This document shows positions 8,625 to 17,123 of a stretch of DNA of 64,000 nucleotides, one piece after another (position 1 is the first letter of the stretch; each line of letters starts with the position of its first letter). The stretch comes from Pseudothioglobus sp905182815 (GTDB taxonomy: Bacteria; Pseudomonadota; Gammaproteobacteria; PS1; Pseudothioglobaceae). The translations under genes and the position numbers were made by a program. The notes beneath the pieces are model-generated. The model made no database searches. It worked only from the letters and a program-made list of their open reading frames with translations, and was not told the origin of the DNA. Where the stretch lies: positions 1,612,001 to 1,676,000 of the forward strand of contig NZ_CP159805.1 of the NCBI RefSeq assembly GCF_048087625.1. Reading direction: 5' to 3'.

Positions 8625-9212
8625 TTATATTCTTTTTGCACTATCCTTTAATAATCCAGCAACATAATGAGAAAACGAGTGTCTAACCATCATCAACAAA
8701 TTTCCCTCAATATTTCGATAAATACAAACTGGCGCTTGCCCACAAGTAGTTGATACAACTTTACCTATAGTCAAGGAGCCCTCTAAATCATAACTCATCC
8801 ATCTAGACAATAAGGTGTCTACATTATTTCCTGAAAACTCCAGAATACCATAAGCTCCAGAACTGTCTGTCGTTGACATTCCTTTAGGGAGTGATTTAAA
8901 CTTTTCAAGAAGTTGATCTTTATTATTTCTATTATGTAGCAACCAAATTTCATCTGGGCTTATCCATAGAAAATTATCACCATTATCATTGAGGCTTGCA
9001 GATAAAGATTCAGGTAACTCTGCATTAAAAATGTCTTTAATAGTAATAGCATTTTTTTTATGATCTTTTGATGTTCTTATAACCATTAAAGATAAATCTG
9101 AAATCTCACGGCAAACTAGGTCATCTTGATTAATAAGAAAACCATCCTGATCCAAAACAGGTTGAAAAGTTGTTCTAAATTCCATAATATTGTTTTCTAC
9201 TAAACTACTCAT
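8625..9212 (-). CDS. soxG: Sarcosine oxidase gamma subunit
   Basis: Small subunit of the heterotetrameric sarcosine oxidase, which oxidises sarcosine to glycine with methylene transfer to tetrahydrofolate. It is recognised by position (soxB-D-A-G order) and by features such as ISPDEIWLL and GAYGILEFSG, which resemble a divergent GcvT fold. I chose ATG at 9212, overlapping the soxA stop by 8 bases (ATGAGTAG); an upstream start at 9266 would lie far inside soxA. This gives 195 aa. Gamma subunits are poorly conserved, so context adds much of the confidence. Confidence 0.88.
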   Translation of the reverse strand: MSSLVENNIMEFRTTFQPVLDQDGFLINQDDLVCREISDLSLMVIRTSKDHKKNAITIKDIFNAELPESLSASLNDNGDNFLWISPDEIWLLHNRNNKDQLLEKFKSLPKGMSTTDSSGAYGILEFSGNNVDTLLSRWMSYDLEGSLTIGKVVSTTCGQAPVCIYRNIEGNLLMMVRHSFSHYVAGLLKDSAKRI

Positions 9213-12200
9213 TACCATCCACCTTTTCACCTTCAATATCATAAAAAACACTACTAGAAACTTCACAAGGGATTTCCTTTAAACCTTGTTTCTCTTGAAC
9301 AATTTTAACTAATACTATTTCAGTCATTTTTGAAAGTCCCCCCTTAAGTTGAGCCATTGCAATTGACCTTCTAAGTATAGGGCTAAAATAACTGGAGGTC
9401 ACATAACCTATGGAGCCTCCTTTATTATTAATTATGTGAGAACCTTCTGGAAGCACAACATGAGCATCCTTTGTTAATAGTCCTACTAGTTGAAAGCGAT
9501 CATCAGAATTGAGTGCAGAAATACTAAAAGAACGACGGCCAATATAAGAAAAAGGTTTATCTTTTGCAAGAATCCAATTCATGTTGACATCCATTGGTGT
9601 CATCGAACCATCAGTATCTTGACCAACAATAATATAACCTTTTTCCGCGCGAAGTACATGCATTGATTCAGTTCCATAAGGCGTTATATTCCATTGCTTA
9701 CCAGCCAATGCAACCTCATCCCAAATATACCGACCATAATTAGCCTCAATATTAATTTCATAAGCAAGTTCGCCAGAAAAACTAATCCTCATAATCCTTG
9801 CTTCTACGCCACATACTGTTCCAGGTCGCCACTGCATAAACTTAAAATTATCACGCTCAAAGTCAATGTCATGACATAGAACTTTCATCAAATTACGAGC
9901 ATTTGGTCCAACAACTGCAACGGTTGCAAATTGGTCTGTAACACTACTAAGATGAACATCTAAGTCACTCCACTCGGTCTGAAGCCACATCTCTAAAGCA
10001 GAGTAAACGCTTGCAGCACCTCCAGTTGTAGTAGTCATAATAAAGTGATTATCATTGATACAGGCTGAGACTCCGTCATCAATGATCATTCCTTTCTCAT
10101 TACACATAAGTCCATAACGACAGCTCCCTGGAGCAAGCTTCATCCAAGCATTGGTGTAAACTCTGGATAAAAATTCTCTAGAATCTTTCCCTTGAACATC
10201 AATTTTTCCAAGAGTTGATGCATCCATCATTCCAAGTGAAGTTCTAACGGCAAGACACTCTCTATTAACTGCTTGATGAATATCTTCTCCACTCTTTGGA
10301 TAATACCAAGGTCGGTACCATTGGCCTACAACCTCGAACTCTGCTCCACTTTCTAAATGAGAGTCGTGGATTGTTGTATACCGTTGGGGATCAAAAAAAC
10401 CTCCTACTTCCCGGCCTGCCATAGCACCAAAATCAACTCCAGTATAAGCTGGGCGAAATGTAGTTGTTCCAACTTCAGACAAAGGAACATCTAGAAACTG
10501 TGCTGCAACAGCAATACCATTGATATTACCAGTTTTACCTTGATCAGTTCCAAATCCCATCGCAGTGTAGCGCTTAATATGTTCAATCGAGCGATACCCC
10601 TCTCTAATTGCTAGAGCAACATCTAAAGTAGTCACGTCATTTTGCATATCAATAAACACTTTAGGCCTATTCAGAATTTCTATTGGCACAAAAAATTGAC
10701 TAGCATTGTAGTAATCTAAATAATTTTCGCTCATGCTATCTTGGGTAGATTTCTTAATTTCGCCCAAAGATAAAAGAGTCAATTGAGCTTTATTTTTTGC
10801 ATCAATTACAACATCCTTCCAAAATCCAATGGCACTAATTGAGCCACACACTTGTCTATTTTTTCGCACCTTTTGTGGCAAAAAAGCTTGAGAACCTTCA
10901 TCAAAAAAAGTTTTTGCGCCGCAATGACAGTCAAGGTGGACCACCGGATTAAAGCCACCTGATGATGCCAATAAGTCACAATTCAATCTTTTTGAAGGAC
11001 CTGTAAGCCTCCACTTCTTGCCTTGCACTTCAACCGAAGAAACCTCGATACCTTTTACAAGGTTTGTTCCATGTGCTTTTAGCACAGCATAACCTTGGAG
11101 AACTTCGATACCTAATTTTTTTGCCTTTAAGACAGTTTCACTCTCTCCACCAGATGGCCTAATATCAATGACCTTACAGTTAATCTCATTATTATTGATG
11201 TCAATTGCTGTGCTATAGATGCTGTCATTATTTCCATACAAAACAACATCTTTGCCTGAGATTACACCAAACTCATTAAGGTAACGCCTAACAGACTGAC
11301 TCAACATTATATTTGCTAAATCATTCGTTTCAAATAATATAGGGCGCTCATGAGCTCCAGTTGCCAATATAACTTCTTTAGCTCTTATCTTATGCAGCAC
11401 TTTCCTAGCAGCTTGTGTGCCTCCTGATATCAATGACTCACCAGTAGCATTAGTTTGCAATACCTCTATATAGTTATGGTCATACCAAGCATAGGCTGTT
11501 GATCGGGAGAATATTTTCAAACGACTATTGGCTACATTTTTAAATTCCAGTAACTTACTAAGATTATCATGATGCCAACTAATGGCAGTATCATCACTTT
11601 GAAATTCATTAAATAATTCCCCACCTAAATGCGCTCGCTCATCAACCAAAATAACCCTTGTTGTTTTAGAGTTATTGAGAACTTCTAATGCAGCTGTTAT
11701 TCCCGCTACGCCACCTCCAACAACAAGGACCTCAGTATGATGGAAAATATGATCATAAACATCCTCATCTTTTTCAGTAGGGGCTTTTGAAAAGCCTGCA
11801 AGTGATCTTAGGCTATCTTCAACCATTGCCCAAACCTTTTGCTTTATAAAGGTTTTATAATAAAAACCTGCTGGCATAAATCGATGTAATGGTTTAATTA
11901 AAGCGCGAAAATCAATTGAATTTGGATTACTAGAGCTCACTGCACTTAAGCCATCATAAATCATAACTTCAGTTGCCTTCAAATTAGGCGTATAGCGCCC
12001 ACCAATTTCTAGTGAAACAAGTGCGTTAGGCTCCTCAACACCTGAACCCATTAGGCCACGCTTACGTCCATATTTAAAGCTTCTAGCATAGAATAGAACG
12101 TCATTTGCTATTAATGCAGAAGCTAAGGTGTCGCCTTTGTACCCCTTATAGGATTTGTTATTAAATATAAAGCTTAGAACTTCAGATTGATCTATAAAGT

Positions 12201-12225
12201 CACTCTTATGATTCTTTAATCTCAT
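9205..12225 (-). CDS. soxA: Sarcosine oxidase alpha subunit
   Basis: Large subunit of heterotetrameric sarcosine oxidase, 1006 aa as expected. An N-terminal ferredoxin-like segment (DTLASALIAND, then RSFKYGRKRG) precedes an NAD-binding Rossmann motif VVGGGVAGITAALEVL near residue 173. The C-terminal 400 residues are GcvT-like, with YRPWYYP, SCRYGLMCNEKGMIIDDGV and ISFSGELAYEIN, and would bind tetrahydrofolate. The gene overlaps soxD by 4 bases at its 5' end and soxG at its 3' end. With tetrahydrofolate the product is 5,10-methylene-THF, which links to the glycine cleavage genes nearby. Confidence 0.97.
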   Translation of the reverse strand: MRLKNHKSDFIDQSEVLSFIFNNKSYKGYKGDTLASALIANDVLFYARSFKYGRKRGLMGSGVEEPNALVSLEIGGRYTPNLKATEVMIYDGLSAVSSSNPNSIDFRALIKPLHRFMPAGFYYKTFIKQKVWAMVEDSLRSLAGFSKAPTEKDEDVYDHIFHHTEVLVVGGGVAGITAALEVLNNSKTTRVILVDERAHLGGELFNEFQSDDTAISWHHDNLSKLLEFKNVANSRLKIFSRSTAYAWYDHNYIEVLQTNATGESLISGGTQAARKVLHKIRAKEVILATGAHERPILFETNDLANIMLSQSVRRYLNEFGVISGKDVVLYGNNDSIYSTAIDINNNEINCKVIDIRPSGGESETVLKAKKLGIEVLQGYAVLKAHGTNLVKGIEVSSVEVQGKKWRLTGPSKRLNCDLLASSGGFNPVVHLDCHCGAKTFFDEGSQAFLPQKVRKNRQVCGSISAIGFWKDVVIDAKNKAQLTLLSLGEIKKSTQDSMSENYLDYYNASQFFVPIEILNRPKVFIDMQNDVTTLDVALAIREGYRSIEHIKRYTAMGFGTDQGKTGNINGIAVAAQFLDVPLSEVGTTTFRPAYTGVDFGAMAGREVGGFFDPQRYTTIHDSHLESGAEFEVVGQWYRPWYYPKSGEDIHQAVNRECLAVRTSLGMMDASTLGKIDVQGKDSREFLSRVYTNAWMKLAPGSCRYGLMCNEKGMIIDDGVSACINDNHFIMTTTTGGAASVYSALEMWLQTEWSDLDVHLSSVTDQFATVAVVGPNARNLMKVLCHDIDFERDNFKFMQWRPGTVCGVEARIMRISFSGELAYEINIEANYGRYIWDEVALAGKQWNITPYGTESMHVLRAEKGYIIVGQDTDGSMTPMDVNMNWILAKDKPFSYIGRRSFSISALNSDDRFQLVGLLTKDAHVVLPEGSHIINNKGGSIGYVTSSYFSPILRRSIAMAQLKGGLSKMTEIVLVKIVQEKQGLKEIPCEVSSSVFYDIEGEKVDGNE

Positions 12226-12506
12226 GATCGATTCTCGCTCGTTACCTCTCCAAAAGCCGCAACCTCAAGAATTTCATGGCTAATCGTAGATCTTTTAACT
12301 AAGAAATATTTACGACATCCATTAGTATGGACCCACTGCTCCCAGTGATCTCCTTTGTGATTAGTGCGATAAAATACATAATCAGACCACTCATCATCAC
12401 TAAGCTCTTCAGGGTTCTGAGGTCTGGCAATAAAAGCCTCTCCAGCAGGAGAAAATTCATTTTGATCTCTCGATTCTTTACAATATGGACAATCTATCAA
12501 AAACAT
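12222..12506 (-). CDS. soxD: Sarcosine oxidase delta subunit
   Basis: Small zinc subunit of heterotetrameric sarcosine oxidase. The four zinc ligands of the family are visible: C6 and C9 (CPYC), H60 (QWVHTNGC) and C64. The segment DEWSDYVFYRTNHKG is typical. It is 94 aa, standard length. The gene ends with a 4-base overlap with soxA and begins 20 bases after soxB. Confidence 0.96.
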   Translation of the reverse strand: MFLIDCPYCKESRDQNEFSPAGEAFIARPQNPEELSDDEWSDYVFYRTNHKGDHWEQWVHTNGCRKYFLVKRSTISHEILEVAAFGEVTSENRS

Positions 12507-12526
12507 AATATTACCTTTATATATAA

Positions 12527-13777
12527 CTAATGTGCAACTCCTGCTGCACCATGCTCGTCAATAAGAGCTCCACTTGTAAAACGATCAATATGAAATGGAA
12601 CTGCTAACTCATGTTGCTTATCTTGAGCAATGGTGTGAGCAAAAACATTTCCAGAGCCTGGAGTCGCTTTAAAGCCTCCAGTTCCCCAGCCACAGTTAAA
12701 GTAAAGCCCTTCAACTTTTGTTGGACTAATTACAGGACAAGCATCAGGGCAAACATCAACTATGCCTCCCCATTGACGGTTCATACGAACTCTCGAAAAA
12801 ATTGGAAACAATTCAAGTATTGCAGCAGCGCAATGTTCTACTATCTTTGCACTACCTCTTTGAGCATATGAGTTGTAACCATCAATACCAGCTCCAATAA
12901 CTAAATCTCCCTTATCACTCTGGCTTACGTAACCATGAACAGCATTCGACATTACTACCGTATGGAGAATTGGTTTCATAGCTTCAGACACAAATGCTTG
13001 AAGAGGGTGGCTTTCAACTGGCAGTCTTAATCCTGCCATTTTTGCAACAACTGAAGAGTGCCCTGCACTTACGCAGCCAACTCGATCTGCCATAATATCA
13101 CCCAATGTTGTCTTAACGCCTTTTACTCTTCCTTCTTCAACCTCGATGTCAATAACCTCACAATTTTGTATAATGTCAACTCCAAGATTTGAAGCGGCCC
13201 TGGCAAAACCCCAAGCAACACCATCATGCCTAGCAACGCCAGCACGTGCCTGGAAAGATGCTCCCATAATTGGGTATCTTGCATTTTTAGAAGTATTAAT
13301 AATTGGAATTTGTTCTTTTATCTCCTTTTGGTCAACTACTACCGCATCAACACCATTGAGCACATTAGCATTTACTCTTCGCTCAATATCTCTCATATCT
13401 TGCAGAGTGTGTCCAAGGTTGTACACCCCTCTCTGACTAAACATAACATTGAAGTTTAGATCTTCACTAAGCCCTTCCCAAAGTCTCATGGAGTGCTCAT
13501 AAAGACTAGAAGCCTCGTCCCTTAAATAGTTTGAACGAATAATAGTGGTATTTCTGCCAGTATTTCCACCACCAATATAGCCTTTTTCAAGAACCGCTAC
13601 ATTTGTAATACCGCACTCTTTAGCTAAATAATAAGCTGTAGCTAGTCCATGGCCACCACCACCAATGATAATAACATCGTACTTAGATTTAGGTTTTGAT
13701 AATGGGATCGCTTGATCCCATTCTTGATTGCCTAATCCAGCCTTTAATAACGAATACCAAGAATATTTTTTTTGCAT
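12527..13777 (-). CDS. soxB: Sarcosine oxidase beta subunit
   Basis: FAD-dependent catalytic subunit that oxidises sarcosine. An N-terminal FAD-binding motif IIIGGGGHGLATAYYLA lies near residue 36. RHDGVAWGFARAA carries H184, the residue that covalently holds FMN in this family. The C-terminal GWGTGGFKATPGSG is also typical. It is 416 aa, against about 405-415 in known subunits. It is the first sox gene, 25 bases downstream of the ferredoxin-type reductase gene, so both are likely on one transcript. Confidence 0.97.
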   Translation of the reverse strand: MQKKYSWYSLLKAGLGNQEWDQAIPLSKPKSKYDVIIIGGGGHGLATAYYLAKECGITNVAVLEKGYIGGGNTGRNTTIIRSNYLRDEASSLYEHSMRLWEGLSEDLNFNVMFSQRGVYNLGHTLQDMRDIERRVNANVLNGVDAVVVDQKEIKEQIPIINTSKNARYPIMGASFQARAGVARHDGVAWGFARAASNLGVDIIQNCEVIDIEVEEGRVKGVKTTLGDIMADRVGCVSAGHSSVVAKMAGLRLPVESHPLQAFVSEAMKPILHTVVMSNAVHGYVSQSDKGDLVIGAGIDGYNSYAQRGSAKIVEHCAAAILELFPIFSRVRMNRQWGGIVDVCPDACPVISPTKVEGLYFNCGWGTGGFKATPGSGNVFAHTIAQDKQHELAVPFHIDRFTSGALIDEHGAAGVAH

Positions 13778-13802
13778 AATAATTTAAGCTCAAACAATAA
13801 AA

Positions 13803-14909
13803 CTATAAATCAAGAACTACGTCACTTGTGGGATAAGAACAACAAGTAAGTATGTAACCCTCTTCCTCATGAGACTTTAAAAGCCCACCCTGAGCATCCA
13901 TCTCAACTGTACCTTCTATCATCTTGGTGCGACATGTTCCACATAGCCCCATAGAGCAAGCAAAAGGAACTGTAATGCCTTGTTTTTGAATTGAAACCAA
14001 TATACTCGAATTACTGCCACAAGACACCACCTTATCACTCTTCGACAGGGTGACATTATATTCATTTATTCCACTATCTGGAACTTTATGTTCTGGCAAT
14101 TCCAGATTAACTGCCATATTACTTTGAGCAGTTGAACTCTCAATATCAAAGCTCTCTTGATGATAAGCAGACATATCAAAATTGCTCGATTCTAAAATCT
14201 TTTTTGCATTTTGCATATAAGGTTCTGGCCCACAACAATATACCTCTCTATCAGTGAAATCTGGCACAAGTTCTAAAAGCAGTTCAGAACTTAAAAATCC
14301 ACTAGGTCCCTCCCAGTTTGCATCTGGTTTATCACATATAAAATGCCTTTTAAAGTTAGTCTGATGAAGTTCATAAAACTCAAGCTCTTCTTTTGAAATT
14401 AAATCTTTGGGAGATAGTGCATTATGAATAAAAACTAAATCAACATTTATAGATAAATCAATAAAGTATCTTGTCATTGAGAGCATTGGGGTAATACCAC
14501 TTCCACCTGACATAAGTAAAATTTTAGGCCTAGGCTGATCAAGAGCAACACTAAAAGACCCTCCAATATTAAGAGCATCAACGCAATCACCAATCTTTAA
14601 GTTGTCATGCATCCAGTTAGTAACAACCCCATCCTTCATTCTTTTATTAGTAATAGTTATTGTGTACGGTCGAGTTGGACTTGACGCTATGGTATAAGTT
14701 CTCATAACCTCATTGCCATCTATATTTAAAAATAGAGTTGTATGCTGGCCTGGCAAAAACTGAAACCATGCGTCTTTCTTTGACTTAAAAGTAAAGCTCT
14801 TAACATTGTGAGTTTCATCTTTGATTTCAACACACTTTAGAGGTGATAGATCTCCAACCCACCTATCAAGACTTTCAATATTTATATTGGGAAAAACTAA
14901 TTCATTCAT
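13803..14909 (-). CDS. Ferredoxin-type oxygenase reductase, GbcB-like
   Basis: Electron-transfer protein with an FAD/NAD(P)H reductase module followed by a plant-type 2Fe-2S domain. FAD-binding MRTYTIASSP is near residue 84 and NAD-binding LLMSGGSGITPML near 150. The C-terminal cluster motif CSMGLCGTC plus a later Cys (ILTCCSY) makes a complete 2Fe-2S site. The domain order matches reductases of Rieske oxygenases such as GbcB (glycine betaine demethylase). Being first in the sox operon supports a role in betaine demethylation. No Rieske oxygenase subunit lies in this window, so its partner is either elsewhere or different. Confidence 0.82.
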   Translation of the reverse strand: MNELVFPNINIESLDRWVGDLSPLKCVEIKDETHNVKSFTFKSKKDAWFQFLPGQHTTLFLNIDGNEVMRTYTIASSPTRPYTITITNKRMKDGVVTNWMHDNLKIGDCVDALNIGGSFSVALDQPRPKILLMSGGSGITPMLSMTRYFIDLSINVDLVFIHNALSPKDLISKEELEFYELHQTNFKRHFICDKPDANWEGPSGFLSSELLLELVPDFTDREVYCCGPEPYMQNAKKILESSNFDMSAYHQESFDIESSTAQSNMAVNLELPEHKVPDSGINEYNVTLSKSDKVVSCGSNSSILVSIQKQGITVPFACSMGLCGTCRTKMIEGTVEMDAQGGLLKSHEEEGYILTCCSYPTSDVVLDL

Positions 14910-14933
14910 CTTACTTCAACTTAGTATTTAAAT

Positions 14934-14973
14934 AATTGTTTACAATTTTATCATTGCCTTATGCAGTTGTAAA
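14934..14973 (-). promoter_or_regulatory. Candidate promoter and palindromic operator of the sox operon
   Basis: On the minus strand, TTTACA (14973-14968) and TAAAAT (14950-14945) are separated by exactly 17 bases, a good sigma-70 layout. The perfect palindrome AATTGTTTACAATT (14934-14947) overlaps the -10 box and the likely start of transcription, where a repressor could block. The reductase ATG is 36 bases downstream of the -10. The remainder of this 123-base gap shows no other structure. Confidence 0.5.
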
Positions 14974-15032
14974 AATTAGAAAAGAAAACAGACTGTTTTT
15001 AATTCCAGCTAGACTTAATTAAAAATAACACT

Positions 15033-15929
15033 CTAAGGCATAGGAATTACATGTTTTTTTCTGGCATTCATTCCCTGAAAAATAATTGCCATAAATATAG
15101 CGCAACCACCAATTAAAGTATTTGTACTCGGAACCTCGTGAATGCCAAATATTGGAAGCCATGCCCAAAAAATTCCCAAAACCACCTCAAGCAATGAAAG
15201 CATTACAAGCTCACCACTAGGCAAATATTTTGCCCCTAATCCATATAATATAAGGCCAACTCCAACTACTAAGCCATGCATCATACTAATTCCAATATTG
15301 GCTGAGGCCATCTCAAAACTACTTCCACTTACTAGAATTAAAATTGTTGCCCATAACATACAAAAAAAGCCAGCAAGAGCAGGCGTTAATAATTTAGGCA
15401 CTTCAGGGTTTTTTCGAATTGTAATTGTGTATATTGCAAAGCCTAAAGCTACAAAGAAACCATAAACAACACCTAATAAAGTAGTTGATTTTTCAGTATC
15501 CCAAACCATAATTGTAATTCCAGCAGCAACAATCAACATGTTTATGAAAGTTATAGGGCTCAACCTTTCACCTAAAATAAGATAGCCTAAAAACGCAGAA
15601 AGAACTGGGGACAGGGCAAGCATTAATAGAGTAATAGCAACTGTTGTTGTTGTTAATGCATAAATCCATCCAAAAAATGTAAATGACATTACAACGCTTC
15701 CGACCAAACTCCAGGAGTCGATCCTCTTAAACGTAAGAAAAAAATCTTTGCCTTCTCTAAATGCTACATAAATGAGAATCACCGATGTGATTATTAAACC
15801 CCTATAAAGTAGATATTGAAGTCTATAGTTTTCAGCATCTTCTAGTAGGCGAACAAGTGGCGCACCAAAACTCCAGATGATTCCGCTGATAACGACTAAT
15901 AAAAATCCAAGAAAATATCTATTCTGCAT
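15033..15929 (-). CDS. EamA/DMT-superfamily permease
   Basis: Inner-membrane transporter with ten predicted helices in two EamA repeats of about five each. The repeat signatures include ISGIIWSFGAPLVRLL in the first half and LSPVLSAFLGYLILGERL before the midpoint. I chose ATG at 15929 because AGGGG lies six bases upstream; earlier GTG and ATG codons at 15959 and 15947 lack this. This gives 298 aa, typical for the family. The substrate cannot be told from sequence; members export or import amino acids and metabolites. It is divergent from the second EamA gene. Confidence 0.85.
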   Translation of the reverse strand: MQNRYFLGFLLVVISGIIWSFGAPLVRLLEDAENYRLQYLLYRGLIITSVILIYVAFREGKDFFLTFKRIDSWSLVGSVVMSFTFFGWIYALTTTTVAITLLMLALSPVLSAFLGYLILGERLSPITFINMLIVAAGITIMVWDTEKSTTLLGVVYGFFVALGFAIYTITIRKNPEVPKLLTPALAGFFCMLWATILILVSGSSFEMASANIGISMMHGLVVGVGLILYGLGAKYLPSGELVMLSLLEVVLGIFWAWLPIFGIHEVPSTNTLIGGCAIFMAIIFQGMNARKKHVIPMP

Positions 15930-16125
15930 GAAACCCCTACATAACATAAAGATTGACACTAATTATTTCCGCATTTTGTTCTTAAAATATATATCTGTCA
16001 ATCATTTTTTTACGTGCCAAGAAGAGATACCAAAGTTAACACTATTATTTGTACAAAAAAATAAGTAAATTCAAAGCTTAGTTCCAGTTAAAATTTAACT
16101 TTAAACACTTAGACCTAAAAAATTC

Positions 16126-16992
16126 ATGGATAACTTAAGAGGTATTCTATTCATGATTCTTGCAATGGCTGGATTTGCATTTGAGGATTTATTTATTAAA
16201 ATTCTCTCAGCTTATTTTCCAATTTCAGAAGTAATAATAATTCTTGGCTTTACTGGAAGTATCGTTTTTCTCATAATTGCACTTTTTCAGAAAGCACCAA
16301 TTTTTCATAAAGACCTATTAAATAAGCATGTAATAATTCGAACAATTTGTGAGCTTTTAGGGGCGGTATTTTTTGTTACAGCAATTGCTTTAACGCCTCT
16401 TTCATCCGCTTCAGCTATTCTACAAATAACGCCATTATTAGTAACCATTGGTGCTGTAATATTTTTTAGAGAAAAAGTAGGATGGAGGCGCTGGACAGCA
16501 GTATTTGTTGGCTTTATGGGTGTGTTATTAATTTTGCGTCCTGGCTATGGTGGCTTTATGCCGGCTTCAATATTTGCATTGCTTGGATCTTTATTTCTAG
16601 CAGCAAGAGATTTATCAACTCGCGCAATGAAGGTTGACCTTCCCTCGGTAACGATTGCTTTATATGCCTTTATAGCTTTTGGAATCTCAGGTATTTTAAT
16701 TATTCCATTTAATTCGCCAATGATCGCTCCATCACTATATCAACTTATGTACTTTATTGGAGCATCGACTTTTGGGGTAATTGCTTATTATTCACTTGTT
16801 ATATCATCACGTATTGGTGAAATGTCCGTTATATCACCATTCCGATATTCACGGATTGTATTCGCAATGCTTCTAGCAATAATAGTTCTTGGAGAGAGGC
16901 CAGATAGCTTTACCCTTATTGGAGCATCAATTGTCGTAGCTTCAGGACTTTATACATTCATACGTGAAAGTATTTTAAATAAACCTCAATGA
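16126..16992 (+). CDS. EamA/DMT-superfamily permease
   Basis: A second ten-helix EamA transporter, 288 aa, divergent from the one before it across a 196-base gap. The first repeat starts GILFMILAMAGFAFEDLFIK; the junction has SASAILQITPLLVTIGAVIFF, and the second repeat contains VISPFRYSRIVFAMLLAIIV. The two proteins are only distantly alike, so this is not a recent duplication. Substrate unknown. The creatinase gene follows at 131 bases with its own promoter signal. The gap upstream (15930-16125) holds no clear hairpin or palindrome. Confidence 0.85.
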   Translation: MDNLRGILFMILAMAGFAFEDLFIKILSAYFPISEVIIILGFTGSIVFLIIALFQKAPIFHKDLLNKHVIIRTICELLGAVFFVTAIALTPLSSASAILQITPLLVTIGAVIFFREKVGWRRWTAVFVGFMGVLLILRPGYGGFMPASIFALLGSLFLAARDLSTRAMKVDLPSVTIALYAFIAFGISGILIIPFNSPMIAPSLYQLMYFIGASTFGVIAYYSLVISSRIGEMSVISPFRYSRIVFAMLLAIIVLGERPDSFTLIGASIVVASGLYTFIRESILNKPQ

Positions 16993-17063
16993 ATTAGAGT
17001 AATTAGACCATGGGTCGTAAACTATTTTTCATCAAGCAGAAAATATATGCTTTAAGAAAAGCT

Positions 17064-17072
17064 TGCTATACT
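17064..17072 (+). promoter_or_regulatory. Candidate extended -10 promoter for creatinase
   Basis: TGCTATACT is an extended -10 (TGn plus TATACT) about 50 bases upstream of the creatinase ATG, in a 131-base gap. The -35 region is weak. A strong ribosome site (AAGGAG) precedes the ATG at 17124. This suggests creatinase starts its own transcript. Confidence 0.4.
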
Positions 17073-17123
17073 TTACTAAAATGACTAACATCCGCACAAA
17101 TTAACTCAATCAAAGGAGTCGCT

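Noticed and set aside
13146..13436. Plus-strand open frame inside soxB
   Set aside because: It is a shadow of the conserved soxB coding strand with no homology or ribosome site of its own; similar shadows elsewhere were left out.
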